Below are positions 1 to 12,129 of a DNA stretch of 64,000 nucleotides, in pieces. The first letter of the stretch is position 1; each line of letters opens with the position of its first letter. The notes beneath the pieces are model-generated. The model was given only the letters and a program-made list of their open reading frames with translations, ran no database searches and was not told the origin of the DNA. The stretch is from Epinephelus fuscoguttatus (Eukaryota > Chordata > Actinopteri > Perciformes > Serranidae): contig NC_064769.1 of NCBI RefSeq assembly GCF_011397635.1, forward strand, positions 17,439,207 to 17,503,206, in the 5' to 3' direction. Made by a program: the position numbers and the translations under genes.

Positions 1-42
1 ATAGGGGTTTCTGTGCATTTTTGTCCTTTCTGACTCCACCAG

Positions 43-1993
43 ACAATCATGAATGGGACATCCCAGAGTGGAAAGGTTTCAAGTCACGGTATGAACACTG
101 CAGCTTTGTGCCAGAGAGCTGCCCCCAGAGCCTGTGGGTGTTTGGAGGGGCACAGCAGACTGGCAATCACAATAGTATCCAGAATATGCAGCTACAAGGT
201 AAATCCCAATTTAAGTTCACCCAGTGCTCTGTAATGTTCATTAGCAGCATAGCTCAATGATGATTTCACAGATTAACACAACCTCGCTCAAAGAGGAGAT
301 ACTGATTCAGTGTATAAAATCATCTGCTGTAGTGTTTGCTTGCAGACTCTTTTCATCAGACATGTTTGTCACATTTCAGATGGAGATGAACAGTCTACTC
401 AGGCAACAATGCCACTTGGTTTTTAACTGTGTTGTAACCAATTTCTTTACTGTGTTATGGCCAGACAGTGATTGAACAGTATGTGACCATAGGTTTCTGT
501 TAACTGAGTATGATCCACTCTTTACATGTGTGTCCAGACAGTGGGTCTCAATGGAAGAATGTATCGGTGAATGGCAGCCCCCCCAGTCCCAGGACATACC
601 ATGGCAACTCAGCCTGCATAGAGGACAAACTGTATGTCTTTTCTGGTGGGGAAGCAGGAGCTGCACCTGTCTCAGACCCCAAACTTCATGTCTTTGACAC
701 AGGTTTGTGCTGAGCTAACCACCTTCTTAAAGTAATTGTATCTCCAACATCCACTAAATCTTTCTACAAGATTTTACCACAAACACTGAGGCACTTTGCC
801 CCACAGGCCCTCAGAGGAAATTATTTTTTAACTGGATGATCCTGGACATATGATATAGTCATAATCAGTCAGTCATAGTGGCCATTTTGTAGGGTGACCA
901 GCGAGACACCGCAGGTGATGCAGCTGTGCCAGACAAGCACATTTGTGTTTTGTTAAATTCCTGTTGCCTCAACTCCTCTCTCCTTGTGTCTCTTTCTTGC
1001 TTCCACTGCTTGCACCTCAGGTAGGGAGGGCTAAGTCATGAGTGAAGGAGGCAAGGAAAGGAATAAAAGATGTATAATGTGAAATGAGAAAAGCCTTGTG
1101 ACTGTGCTTGATTGACATCTCTCTGAATGCCCTCTTACTTTTGTTGCACACATCTGGCATAACTGCTCTCAACTTCAGTTGAGGTCTAATGAAGAAGAAG
1201 AAGTTAAAGTACCTATGTGGGTGCAGGAGGCTTTGAAAATTAATTTCACACTGTAAGCATCCAGTCTGTAAGATGATTAGAAATATTTCTGATTTCAAAA
1301 ATTACAAAATGAGCATTGATACCAAAGAAATTATACCAAAATAATTTGATAAGAAAAAGTAACATAGTTTTTGATCTAGTTCAATTAAAACAGTTATTGA
1401 TAAATGATATAATTAGAGGCTTTTTAACAGCATATATTGTAATCTATCATTGTAATTAATAGTGGCAGCAGTTCATTTAGTTGTCTGTTACAGGACCCTG
1501 TGTTTTTGTGTGTGAACGCTCACTGGCATTGTTGTCCAGGACACTTGATGTAATGAATCCATTCTTAATGTTTTTTAGAAACTCCTGCACTTTTCCGCCA
1601 ATAAAAATTTGGATGTGGTTATCCTCAGTTTAAAGATATCAAAACTGGAATGCATACCCTATGAGCTGATCCATAGATTAGAGTTGTTGGGGAAGAAAGG
1701 AGTGAATGTAAGCTTTACTTTTTGCTATGTGACTCCTTATTAAACCTCCAGTTATCGTTCACAACGAATGTCAACCAAATTGACATTTGAAATACTATAC
1801 AATGCATTGTTCCTTAGTTTATTCTGACATCAGAATCAGAATCAGAAATACTTTATTGATCCCCGAGGGGAAATTATTTATGTTACAGGTGCTCCTTGCA
1901 AGAGAGGAAAGATACGTGAAAATATAAGAAATTTAAACAATAGTATTTACAAATATATAGTTAAATAAACAGGAATTATTAACAAACATAAAC

Positions 1994-2036
<43 letters not shown>

Positions 2037-3327
2037 AAGTTGAACAAGATTATTTACACAAACAGAATATATACAGTCAGGGTGAATGGGGTTATTGCAC
2101 AAGTTACATTGGATTATTGCAGTGTGTGTGAAAAAGTCTCAGGGCCACTCAGAGGGAGGAGTTGTACAGTTTGATGGCCACAGGCAGGAATGATTTCCTG
2201 TGGCGCTCAGTGGTACATCTTGGTGGTATGAGTCTCCCACTGAAAGTACTCTTGTGCCTGACCAGCACATGGTGGAGTGGGTGTGAGACATTGTCCAAGA
2301 TAGTTCGTAGCTTAGACAGCATCCTCCTCTCTGACACCACCATCAGAGAGTCACACTCCATTCCCACAACAGTTTGTTGAGTCTGTTGGCGTCCGCCACC
2401 CTCAGCTTGCTGCATGTCATGATGTCAGCAATAACTAAATATGTGATAGCTTTTACCTTTTTTATGTCCCCAGTGTCCTCCACCTGGTCCCAGCCAGAAA
2501 CACAAGGCAGAAACCCGCCAGCCAGACACGGCCACGTTGTCGTAGCAGTGGGTTCAAAGATCTACATTCATGGAGGAATGGCTGGAGAAAAATTCTACAA
2601 GGATATGTTCTCTCTTGACACAAGTAAGCCTGAACTCTCCTGAATCATAATAAGAGGATCCAAATTGATCTATTTCCCAGCTGCATGTATCTCAGATCAT
2701 CATACTGCATGAAAATGTGAAGCTTTAGTACTTGGGAATGGCAAGCTTGCTTTGTCTGAAATAAAACCATGTGTCTACTGTTTAAAGGCAGCATGAAGTG
2801 GGAGAAGGTGCAGGCTAAAGGAGACATTCCACCAGGAGTAGCAGCCCACTCAGCCATGGTGCTGGGTAAGAGCATCTACATTTTTGGGGGGATGACTGCA
2901 GATGGAGCCGGCAACTCCATGTACAGATTCAACACAGGTACGTATCTTTTCAGAATCCCTAGCAGTATGTGACAGAATATTCATACTTAATGTCATATGA
3001 AACACTTTATTACTACATCTGTGACTCAATGACTGCTGTGGTGCAATTCATTTCATAATGAAAGTGTAACAAACTTTTGTGTTATACTTCCTGTTTGTAG
3101 ATAAAAGTAGGTGGGTCCTCATGAAGTTTGAAGGGGATATGCCACCCAACCGCCTGGACCATTCTATGTGTTTATTGCCATGGAAGGTGCGTGGTGAGGG
3201 GAATGGAGAAGAGGAGCAAGCCAACAGCCCAGCAGCCTCAGAGACAACAAATCTAGCCTTTGTATTTGGAGGAATGGACACTCAGGGTGTCATTCATAAT
3301 GACTGTATTGTGACTGTGGTGTCTTGA
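43..3327 (+). CDS. rabepk: Rab9 effector protein with kelch motifs, 3' portion (5' exons off the window)
   Basis: RABEPK is a kelch-repeat beta-propeller protein that binds Rab9-GTP and takes part in endosome-to-trans-Golgi transport. Five coding exons can be read: 43-198, 538-702, 2474-2623, 2788-2937 and 3101-3327 (stop at 3325-3327). All junctions are GT-AG and every phase agrees (all phase 1). Kelch signatures recur once per exon: RYEHCSF then WVFGGA; PPSPRTYHG then LYVFSGGE; PPARHGHVV then IYIHGGM; PPGVAAHSA then IYIFGGM; PPNRLDHSM then FVFGGM. The C-terminus, ending DDCIVTVV-like (here NDCIVTVVS), matches the family closely. The exon 538 start uses the first of two nearby AGs, the only one that keeps phase. 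The start codon and first blades lie upstream of base 1. hspa5 follows tail to tail. Exon sequence is seen directly; function is from the family. Confidence 0.93.
1579..1707 (+). other. exon-like open segment inside a rabepk intron
   Basis: A 129-base stretch follows a TTTTTTAG acceptor-like site and is followed by GTAAGC. It is open in phase 0 (43 codons, containing IPYELIHRLELLGKKG). Spliced into rabepk it would be read in phase 1 and meet a stop after a few codons, so it is not a normal coding exon of this gene. I do not recognise the peptide. It could be a poison exon, a fragment copied from another gene, or chance. Confidence 0.25.
1830..2415 (-). mobile_element. 5'-truncated CR1/L2/Rex1-type LINE, 3' end
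   Basis: On the minus strand this reads as the C-terminal end of a non-LTR retrotransposon polyprotein, with LDNVSHPLHHVL followed by TERHRKSFLPVAIKLYN, the pattern seen after the reverse transcriptase in teleost CR1/L2/Rex1-like elements. It is followed by a 3' tail read on plus as CTTTATTGATCCCCGAGGGG and a short AGAATC repeat. The 5' end, including the RT core, is missing, so it cannot move itself. It sits antisense in a rabepk intron and is interrupted by a (TA)n run. The clade assignment is inference. Confidence 0.75.
1998..2032. repeat. (TA)n microsatellite
   Basis: About 17 uninterrupted TA units, lying inside the LINE remnant. Confidence 0.95.
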
Positions 3328-3350
3328 TGTTGAAATAGTCATTTAGTTGT

Positions 3351-3356
3351 AATAAA
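3351..3356 (+). terminator. rabepk: poly(A) signal of rabepk
   Basis: AATAAA lies 24 bases after the rabepk stop codon, implying a very short 3' UTR. The plus-strand transcript should end near 3375. Confidence 0.8.
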
Positions 3357-3689
3357 ATGTTTGTGAAGTACTACTTGTATTTGTTATTTTATTGAAAACC
3401 CTAAACTGATCAGTTGGGGTTTTTTTTGAACATGTACTTATGATAGTGAAATGAACATTAATAAGCAACTTTACTAGAGTTCTGAAGCATAAATCTGGGT
3501 GATTTGAGATTTGAGTATTGGATACCAGTATTTTAGGACCCGTTGAACACAACATGATGCATCTCAAGGGGTTCATCCTAATATAATAAATTTCTTTTAT
3601 CAAAATTTTTAGTAGTCTGTCTAATGAACCCTGAAATTACAAACAAAAAAATGTAACAAGACAAATTCATTCACATTTTGTATCAAACA

Positions 3690-3695
3690 TTTATT
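3690..3695 (-). terminator. hspa5: poly(A) signal of hspa5
   Basis: TTTATT on plus is AATAAA on minus, 425 bases past the hspa5 stop. About 330 bases separate the rabepk and hspa5 poly(A) signals, and nothing else is visible between them. Confidence 0.75.
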
Positions 3696-4119
3696 TCAAT
3701 GTCTTTCCAGAAGTACAATGACCAGATTCAATAAATAACTTTTAGCATTGCCTGTGAACATAACGAGCTCTTGATCCCACAGACACCCAACTCAAAAGAC
3801 CCACAAACACCTGCCCCACCCCCCAGCCCGCCCACTAAGTCCCTCCCCACTACAGAACCCCAACAGGACTGCCTGAGAACAGCAGCAGCAAGCCTCATAT
3901 CCGGGCTGACGAATATCTCCACCTTCCAGCGAAGAGAACACCTCTCACACACTGAAACTTATTTTTAAAGTCTTTCGAAAGATTCAGTATGGTTGCTTGT
4001 TATCGCCACCCCTTCCCAACCATTCCTCTCACTATTTGAGTCCCATCAGTCCAATATATACACCTAGATGCAACTACCAGAGAGGCAAGGGGCGACAGAT
4101 GAGTTGACTTTGAACCTGC

Positions 4120-6854
<2,735 letters not shown>

Positions 6855-7580
6855 CTTTGCTTGTTTAAATTCAGCTCTACAGAGAAAATCTGGAGAGAGG
6901 AAACACAATGTAAAAATGTGGCCTTGCGTGTATGGCGTGGACTCCCTGCCTCCCAAGTTCAGATCACTTAGCAGAAAGCTAACGGTTGCGTTAATGCTGG
7001 ATGTCATTTGAAGGGAATCAGACCCATGATTGATGGCAAGCGTGGCCTCTAACAAGAAATCTCCGGAAAATATTCATTCATATTCAGAGGCCTTAAAGGA
7101 ACATGGGTGGAGCCCCACTGCCTTCTCTGAATGCTAGCTAATGCCACTGACAAGATTTTTTTTTCTCCATCCGCCGGTAGCTAGCTAGCCACGTTAGCGT
7201 GGCTAGCAGACATGCGAGGGAAAATACTTTGCCATACAGAGCACCAAAAAGTACGTTATTGATTGCATGATATATTACAACCACATTGACTGCCCTTCTG
7301 TTTTAAAAAGCTGTCGTAAACTTCGGGTAAATACCTCATTTTCATCAAAAGTTAGCTTAGCTGGCTTCACCATAATGACTTAAAATGAGGTCCAACGTTG
7401 TAGAAAATACAAAGCATTACGTTGTCGCATTCTCATATTCATAGCAATGTTTCTACGTACCTCAATCCCAATATTGTCAATGAATTAACGGCCTTGAAGT
7501 CGCCTCAACCGGTAGCCTCTTATTTCAAAATGTAGCTTTCTTTTTTCAACCTATTCTCTGTTCTTGCCTCTGTGTAATGA
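6855..7580 (-). other. hspa5: hspa5 5' UTR with a probable leader intron
   Basis: On minus, a TTTTCTCTGTAG acceptor ends at 6877, leaving 22 UTR bases (6855-6876) before the ATG. The TATA box lies about 750 bases upstream, so an intron in the leader is needed. The best donor is GAG|GTACGT, with the exon ending at 7461. This gives a first non-coding exon of about 7461-7580 and an intron of about 580 bases. The exon edges are inference. Confidence 0.6.
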
Positions 7581-7603
7581 TGTTGAATGAAGTGTGTTCT
7601 CTC

Positions 7604-7612
7604 CATATATAA
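7604..7612 (-). promoter_or_regulatory. hspa5: TATA box of hspa5
   Basis: TTATATATGG on minus lies just downstream of the ERSE cluster, as expected for a BiP core promoter. Transcription should begin near 7575-7585. Confidence 0.75.
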
Positions 7613-7631
7613 GCCGTCACTTCTTCCCCGT

Positions 7632-7650
7632 CGTGGAGGCCCACGATTGG
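7632..7650 (-). promoter_or_regulatory. hspa5: ER stress response element (exact ERSE)
   Basis: On minus it reads CCAAT, nine bases, CCACG: an exact match to ERSE-I, bound by NF-Y at CCAAT and by ATF6 or XBP1 at CCACG. It lies about 20 bases upstream of the TATA box. Confidence 0.88.
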
Positions 7651-7664
7651 CTGAGCAGCTGTTC

Positions 7665-7683
7665 GTTGGAACGCGCTGATTGG
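7665..7683 (-). promoter_or_regulatory. hspa5: second ERSE, CCAACG variant
   Basis: On minus: CCAAT, nine bases, CCAAC, then G. As I recall, CCAACG-type half sites also occur among mammalian HSPA5 ERSEs. It sits 33 bases upstream of the exact ERSE. Confidence 0.7.
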
Positions 7684-7734
7684 TTCCTTCCGGCACGCTG
7701 TCCGCCGCTGATTTGCACACATCGGGTAGAGGCA

Positions 7735-7772
7735 ACGTCACGACTTTTGCCCACTGTGCCGATGCCTATTGG
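7735..7772 (-). promoter_or_regulatory. hspa5: upstream CCAAT box and CRE/ATF-like site of hspa5
   Basis: On minus, CCAAT (7768-7772) is followed about 27 bases later by TGACGT (7735-7740). Mammalian HSPA5 promoters also carry a CRE/ATF site upstream of the ERSEs. The sequence nine bases after this CCAAT is CACAG, too poor to be called an ERSE. Confidence 0.55.
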
Positions 7773-8426
7773 CTGTCTGTCAAGCGCATTCATGAGCACA
7801 GTTGGAGCAGTGAAACGCCACTCTACTGACTGAGGAAGGGTGCATTTTCACATTTTGTACAATTGAAGTTGGTGCTGTGTTTTTTAAATACCGGGAATGA
7901 CCCCACATGTGCTGAAATGGCATTCATTCCTTATAACTGTGTGTTGGTATCGTGATAAACAATGATGACTCACAGCGATGACTAATACACGTAAACACCC
8001 TGTGTTATATGCATGTGACCTAAAAGCAAACGTTGTTACATCAGATGAACTCCACTGTCTGGATATTTCATCAGTGAATGTACACACTCGCAATTATGGC
8101 TAAGGACATCCACCTTGAAATGCAAGCAGCCTGCAATAATTTGACCATCAAGTTTTAACATGGGCACTTCCAATCTCAGTGATCACACAATGATGACAGA
8201 TGTACGATGTGTACATTAAAGCAGGTTTGAACATACATCAAACAAAACTACATGGCGCTCTCTTGTACAGTGTCCTATCTCAAAACTAAATAGGTCAAGG
8301 TTAGGTAACAGGTTGCCAAAGCCACTGTTCAGTCTATATGAACCTTTTCAAATGTGTAGCCTACTAATGCCAACCAAAGTATGACTGTATTTGGAATAAA
8401 CAAGAAAGTACTGTAAGTAGAAGTCA

Positions 8427-8530
8427 AGTCAAGTCAAACTTTATTATCCCACTATAATGGCATTTGGTTGCAGCCATTCAGGACAGATACAATTATCATA
8501 AAACACATAGTTACATAATGCAGCAATCGG
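8427..8530. mobile_element. short retroelement 3' tail remnant
   Basis: GTCAAGTCAAGTCAAACTTTATTATCCC resembles the short-repeat-plus-TTTATT tails of teleost non-LTR elements read in reverse. No coding part remains, and the family is not determined. Confidence 0.4.
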
Positions 8531-8549
8531 GGAATGGGCGTACCATGTG

Positions 8550-8612
8550 ACAATGGGCCCCTGGGCTGAGATTTGAAAAAGGCCCCACCACCTGTCCTAC
8601 ACAAGACAGGGA

Positions 8613-8658
<46 letters not shown>

Positions 8659-9161
8659 TTTGTGATGACTTTGCCTCTCTCTTTTTGTGTTTTTTTAATG
8701 CAATTTTGTATTTTTTTATTCATTTTATCTGTGTTTTGAATCGCTTTGAGGTAATTTTGTGTGTATGGGGGGGGGGCTTATGTAATTTTGTATCTTTTTT
8801 ACTCATTTTGTGTCTTGTTTGATTGTTTTGCACCCTTTTGTAGTTATTCTGTATCTCCTTGAGGTAATATTGTGTCTTTTTAATGTAGTTTTGTATCCTT
8901 TTTATTCATTATTTATCTGTTTTTGACAGTTTCGCCCCTTTCATAGGTATTTTGTGTCTCTTTGTGTTTATTTTGCCTCTGTTGTAGTTGTTTTGTGTGT
9001 CTTTGCTGTTTCTTCACATCTCTTTTTGGTCTTTTTGTGTCTCATCCTGGTGGGTACGTGATATTACAGTGACATTTTGCAGATAAAGGCCAGGGCTGCC
9101 TCTGACACTTTGGCCCTGAGGCCCTGTGACCTGTAGGCCCATTCAATAGTCCATCCATGAT
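8550..9161. repeat. dispersed repeat carrying an internal minisatellite, copy A
   Basis: Unique-looking flanks surround a degenerate tandem array of about 21 bases (TTTTGTGTCTCTTTGTGGT type). The left flank contains AGGCCCCACCACCTGTCCTAC and the right flank contains AAAGGCCAGGGCTGCC and ends CCATCCATGAT. The same order is seen at 36125-36915. The right boundary is sharp, because an hAT-like element begins exactly at 9162. Confidence 0.7.
8616..8657. repeat. (AC)n microsatellite
   Basis: About 20 AC units inside copy A of the dispersed repeat, at a place where copy B has only GACACATAG. Confidence 0.95.
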
Positions 9162-9751
9162 CAGGGCTGTCAAACATATGTCCCACAGTCCATAACCAGC
9201 CCACAAAAGGGTCCACTGGATGACACTTAACACCTAATACTGATACACTTGTGAAAGCAAACAGGTGCCAGGTTTCAGAAACAATTTAAACAGTAAGTAG
9301 CCTACTTCATGTAAAGTGTGGCTTCAGAGGCTTTTCCATCCTAACCAGAATACAGTCTTCTGAAAAGAAGAACAATGAATATTTATCGTGATCACATTTA
9401 AAAATATTGAACAATGTGCAATATTGTCAATCAGCAGTTTCAGTACAGAAGAATCCTTTTCAGATTTCTATCTTAAAACAATATTGAGGGAACACTCAAT
9501 GTGGAAAAACTGAGACATAATGTTGAAATTGCACAGATTGTTCATAAGACATTTCAGGATGTTCATCATCTGATTTGTAAATGGATGAACATTTTCAGAA
9601 TGTAGCCTACTTCTTCATACTAAAAGAAAGAGAAAAACTTGGAGGTGTTGTTATTTATAAGTTATTATGCAGTGATTTCATTGGTCAGGCCCACTTGAGT
9701 TCAAATTTGGCTGTATGTGGCCCATGAACTAAAGTACATATGATACCCCTG
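9162..9751. mobile_element. hAT-like non-autonomous element (CAGGGGTGTCAAAC type)
   Basis: The left end CAGGGCTGTCAAACATATG and the right end CATATGATACCCCTG form imperfect inverted termini, with GGCCCATGAAC near the right end as in the common vertebrate hAT-like CAGGGGTGTCAAAC family. No transposase is present. No clear target duplication is visible. Confidence 0.5.
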
Positions 9752-10258
9752 TTTGACAGATGACAGGGACAAACACATAAATATAAGCTCGCTTCAGATG
9801 AAGGCATTGCATGAAACAGCTATATGCTGAATAAAGTGATAGGGTCCAAGATTTAATGTGCAAATATTAATTTCTGTACAAACAAAAGAGACTCAGATGT
9901 GTTTTGTCTTCATTAAAATGGTCACCTGTGCATTTTAAACAAACACAGCTGTCTTCTGTTGTAGTTGCAGGCCGAGCCATCATTATAACTTGATATGTCA
10001 GACTAAATATGAGAAACAAAGTTAAAATTAAAAAACAATCTGCAAATTGGGTGACATTAATTTACTTACACAAAGTCTCTTTTTTATTTAAACAAGACAG
10101 AATAAGGCAAACACTGCATTTGTAGGGAAAAAAAATATAATACACGAGACAGTTGAGATCATTTTGTCTGTGAGAATTATATATTTCTTTGTTTTGGTAA
10201 ACAGTTCCTAAGTGGCCTCGTCCTCAGAGGCTACTGAATCTATACCCAGGCTATAAGG

Positions 10259-10618
10259 CAGTGATACTAAATTTATGACCTGTGGGCCAAATCTGGACCC
10301 CGATAGGATGCCAGGTGGCCCTCAATCTTTTAAAAATCCACAATGAAATTAAACTGAGTCACACTGAGAGAGTTTTTGGACTTTTGATTTACACAAGGTG
10401 CAAAAGTGCATGAAAACTCATCAAATTAGAGCTATTTTTATTAAATATAGTGCCATGGGAGGATCCCGTGGACCCCATGACAGAGGTTCATGCTAAGCCC
10501 AGAATGTCTCAAACCCCAGACATGCCCCTTTGTACATATGTGGGGCTTCTGTAACTGGCCCCTGGCCTCCTGTCATCACGCAAAATGGCGCCCAGGCAGA
10601 GCAGGTTGAGTATCCCTG
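10259..10618. mobile_element. hAT-like MITE, about 360 bases
   Basis: Left CAGTGATACTAAATTTATGA and right GCAGGTTGAGTATCCCTG form imperfect inverted repeats. The flanking octamers CTATAAGG and CTGGAAGG agree at 6 of 8 bases, as for a decayed hAT target duplication. It is non-coding. Confidence 0.55.
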
Positions 10619-12060
10619 CTGGAAGGTCTTCTCTAGTCCCTGTGTGGTTTGAGTGCTTTGAGTCAGACTTAAAAGAAGGCAGAATTGTAGCCTAGCGTGT
10701 CTTCAGAGGGATTCTTGTGCACCAACTGGGCTTTCCCTCTGCAAGGGGGAGGGGGGAGTAAGATTTTTTGACAGGCTACAAATGTAAGCATGAAGGTGTC
10801 CAGCTAAGAGCTGGATGTTGGACACTTGGAGTGGTGTCCAAGCAAAGCTTAAACAAAATCGTGGCTTCTGACATGTCTTCACATATCTGAATGATTATTT
10901 TTATTCATTTGAGGGTCTTTCTTGTTTTGACATGTTTTCTAGCCTATATAGACCTCACGTGGCAATAATTACATAGATTCAGTTATTATTGTACATGTAG
11001 ACTTAAAAGTTAAATATAATCATGTCTTCAAAGTTGACTCAAGTCCATAGAAAGCACTAGATCATGTGCACTCTGGCTCACAGATATTTCTTGTACTACA
11101 TTTTTAACTTTTTTCACAGGTCACTGGCTTTGTGTTGTCAGATAGCCTAACAATCAGGCTATTTCTTGTTTTCATATTTTCTTCTCCCTAAACTAGAGGT
11201 AGGAACTATGACACTGCAGGCTGAATGCCACAAACCCAACTATAACTATATTCACTTCTGAATTTCTTCCCTTCCTTTCTTCCCTTCCTTACACAGTTAA
11301 CATAATTAGATAACTTTTTTCTGACATATTTTCCATGTATGAAGAGAAAAAATGTGCATAGATTTGTCTCTCCTCATTGACGCTGTTGTATTTATTTTAC
11401 AACAACAACTTTCATAAAAATACCTACTTGGTAGATACCTGTGGTTGTGTAAATGCATGTCATTTTATTTCAATACCTGCAAATTTATTCTTACAAATAC
11501 CAATGATTTCATTATATATTATTTTCAGTATATTATTTAAATCAGTATATTATTTATATATGTATATATAAATGCCAAAGTGTTTATCTGTTCATCTGCA
11601 TTAACCGTGAGATAGACTGCCACGGTATGCATGATGTGCAGTACTGCATAAATTAACATATTAACATATTACAAGAAGCAAAATGAAACGAAAATAGATA
11701 TACATTTCTGAAAAACAAAATAAGGATAACTCTCCACTTTCCCTTCTTATTAGTTGAAGATGTTAAGCTTATAAGAACATAAACTATAGTGTGACGGATC
11801 AGACAAAGCAAAGAAGAGTAACAAGTAATAGTGAAGACAAGTCACATAAAGCAAATTTTATTGTATACATTTTGACAGTATCTGACACCTAACATTTCAT
11901 TCAATTAATAAAACAGGGATTTGTAAATTTAAATACCACCAAACAATTAATAGATTGGGTTTGTCTCTAACTAGTATCTATAGGTTTTTTGGTACGTGGG
12001 GGGGAGTAGGGTAACACAGCCTGAGCCCAGCGACTCCTACCGGCGGAGACACCAACAGAC
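10619..12060. other. intergenic stretch between hspa5 and golga2
   Basis: I see no gene here. It is AT-rich, with a CTTCC-type pyrimidine run near 11265-11295 and a (TA)-rich patch at 11510-11575. Distal regulatory elements cannot be judged from one sequence. Confidence 0.5.
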
Positions 12061-12069
12061 ACCAAACTG

Positions 12070-12129
12070 ATGACGTGGTTCGGTCCGTTGACCAGAGCAG
12101 CAGTATGGCCGACCAGAGCAGGCAAATAA
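12070..12129 (+). promoter_or_regulatory. golga2: upstream ORF overlapping the golga2 start codon
   Basis: An ATG at 12070, out of frame with golga2, opens a 19-codon ORF that ends with TAA at 12127-12129, inside the first coding exon and past the main ATG at 12105. If transcription starts upstream of 12070 it could lower translation of golga2. Confidence 0.45.

Noticed and set aside
7754..7772. Third ERSE in the hspa5 promoter
   Set aside because: The CCAAT is present, but the half site nine bases on is CACAG rather than CCACG or CCAACG.
8660..9040. Regular TTTTGTGTCTC units considered as a CRISPR-like array
   Set aside because: There are no unique spacers between conserved repeats and units are degenerate and contiguous. 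This is a eukaryotic minisatellite.
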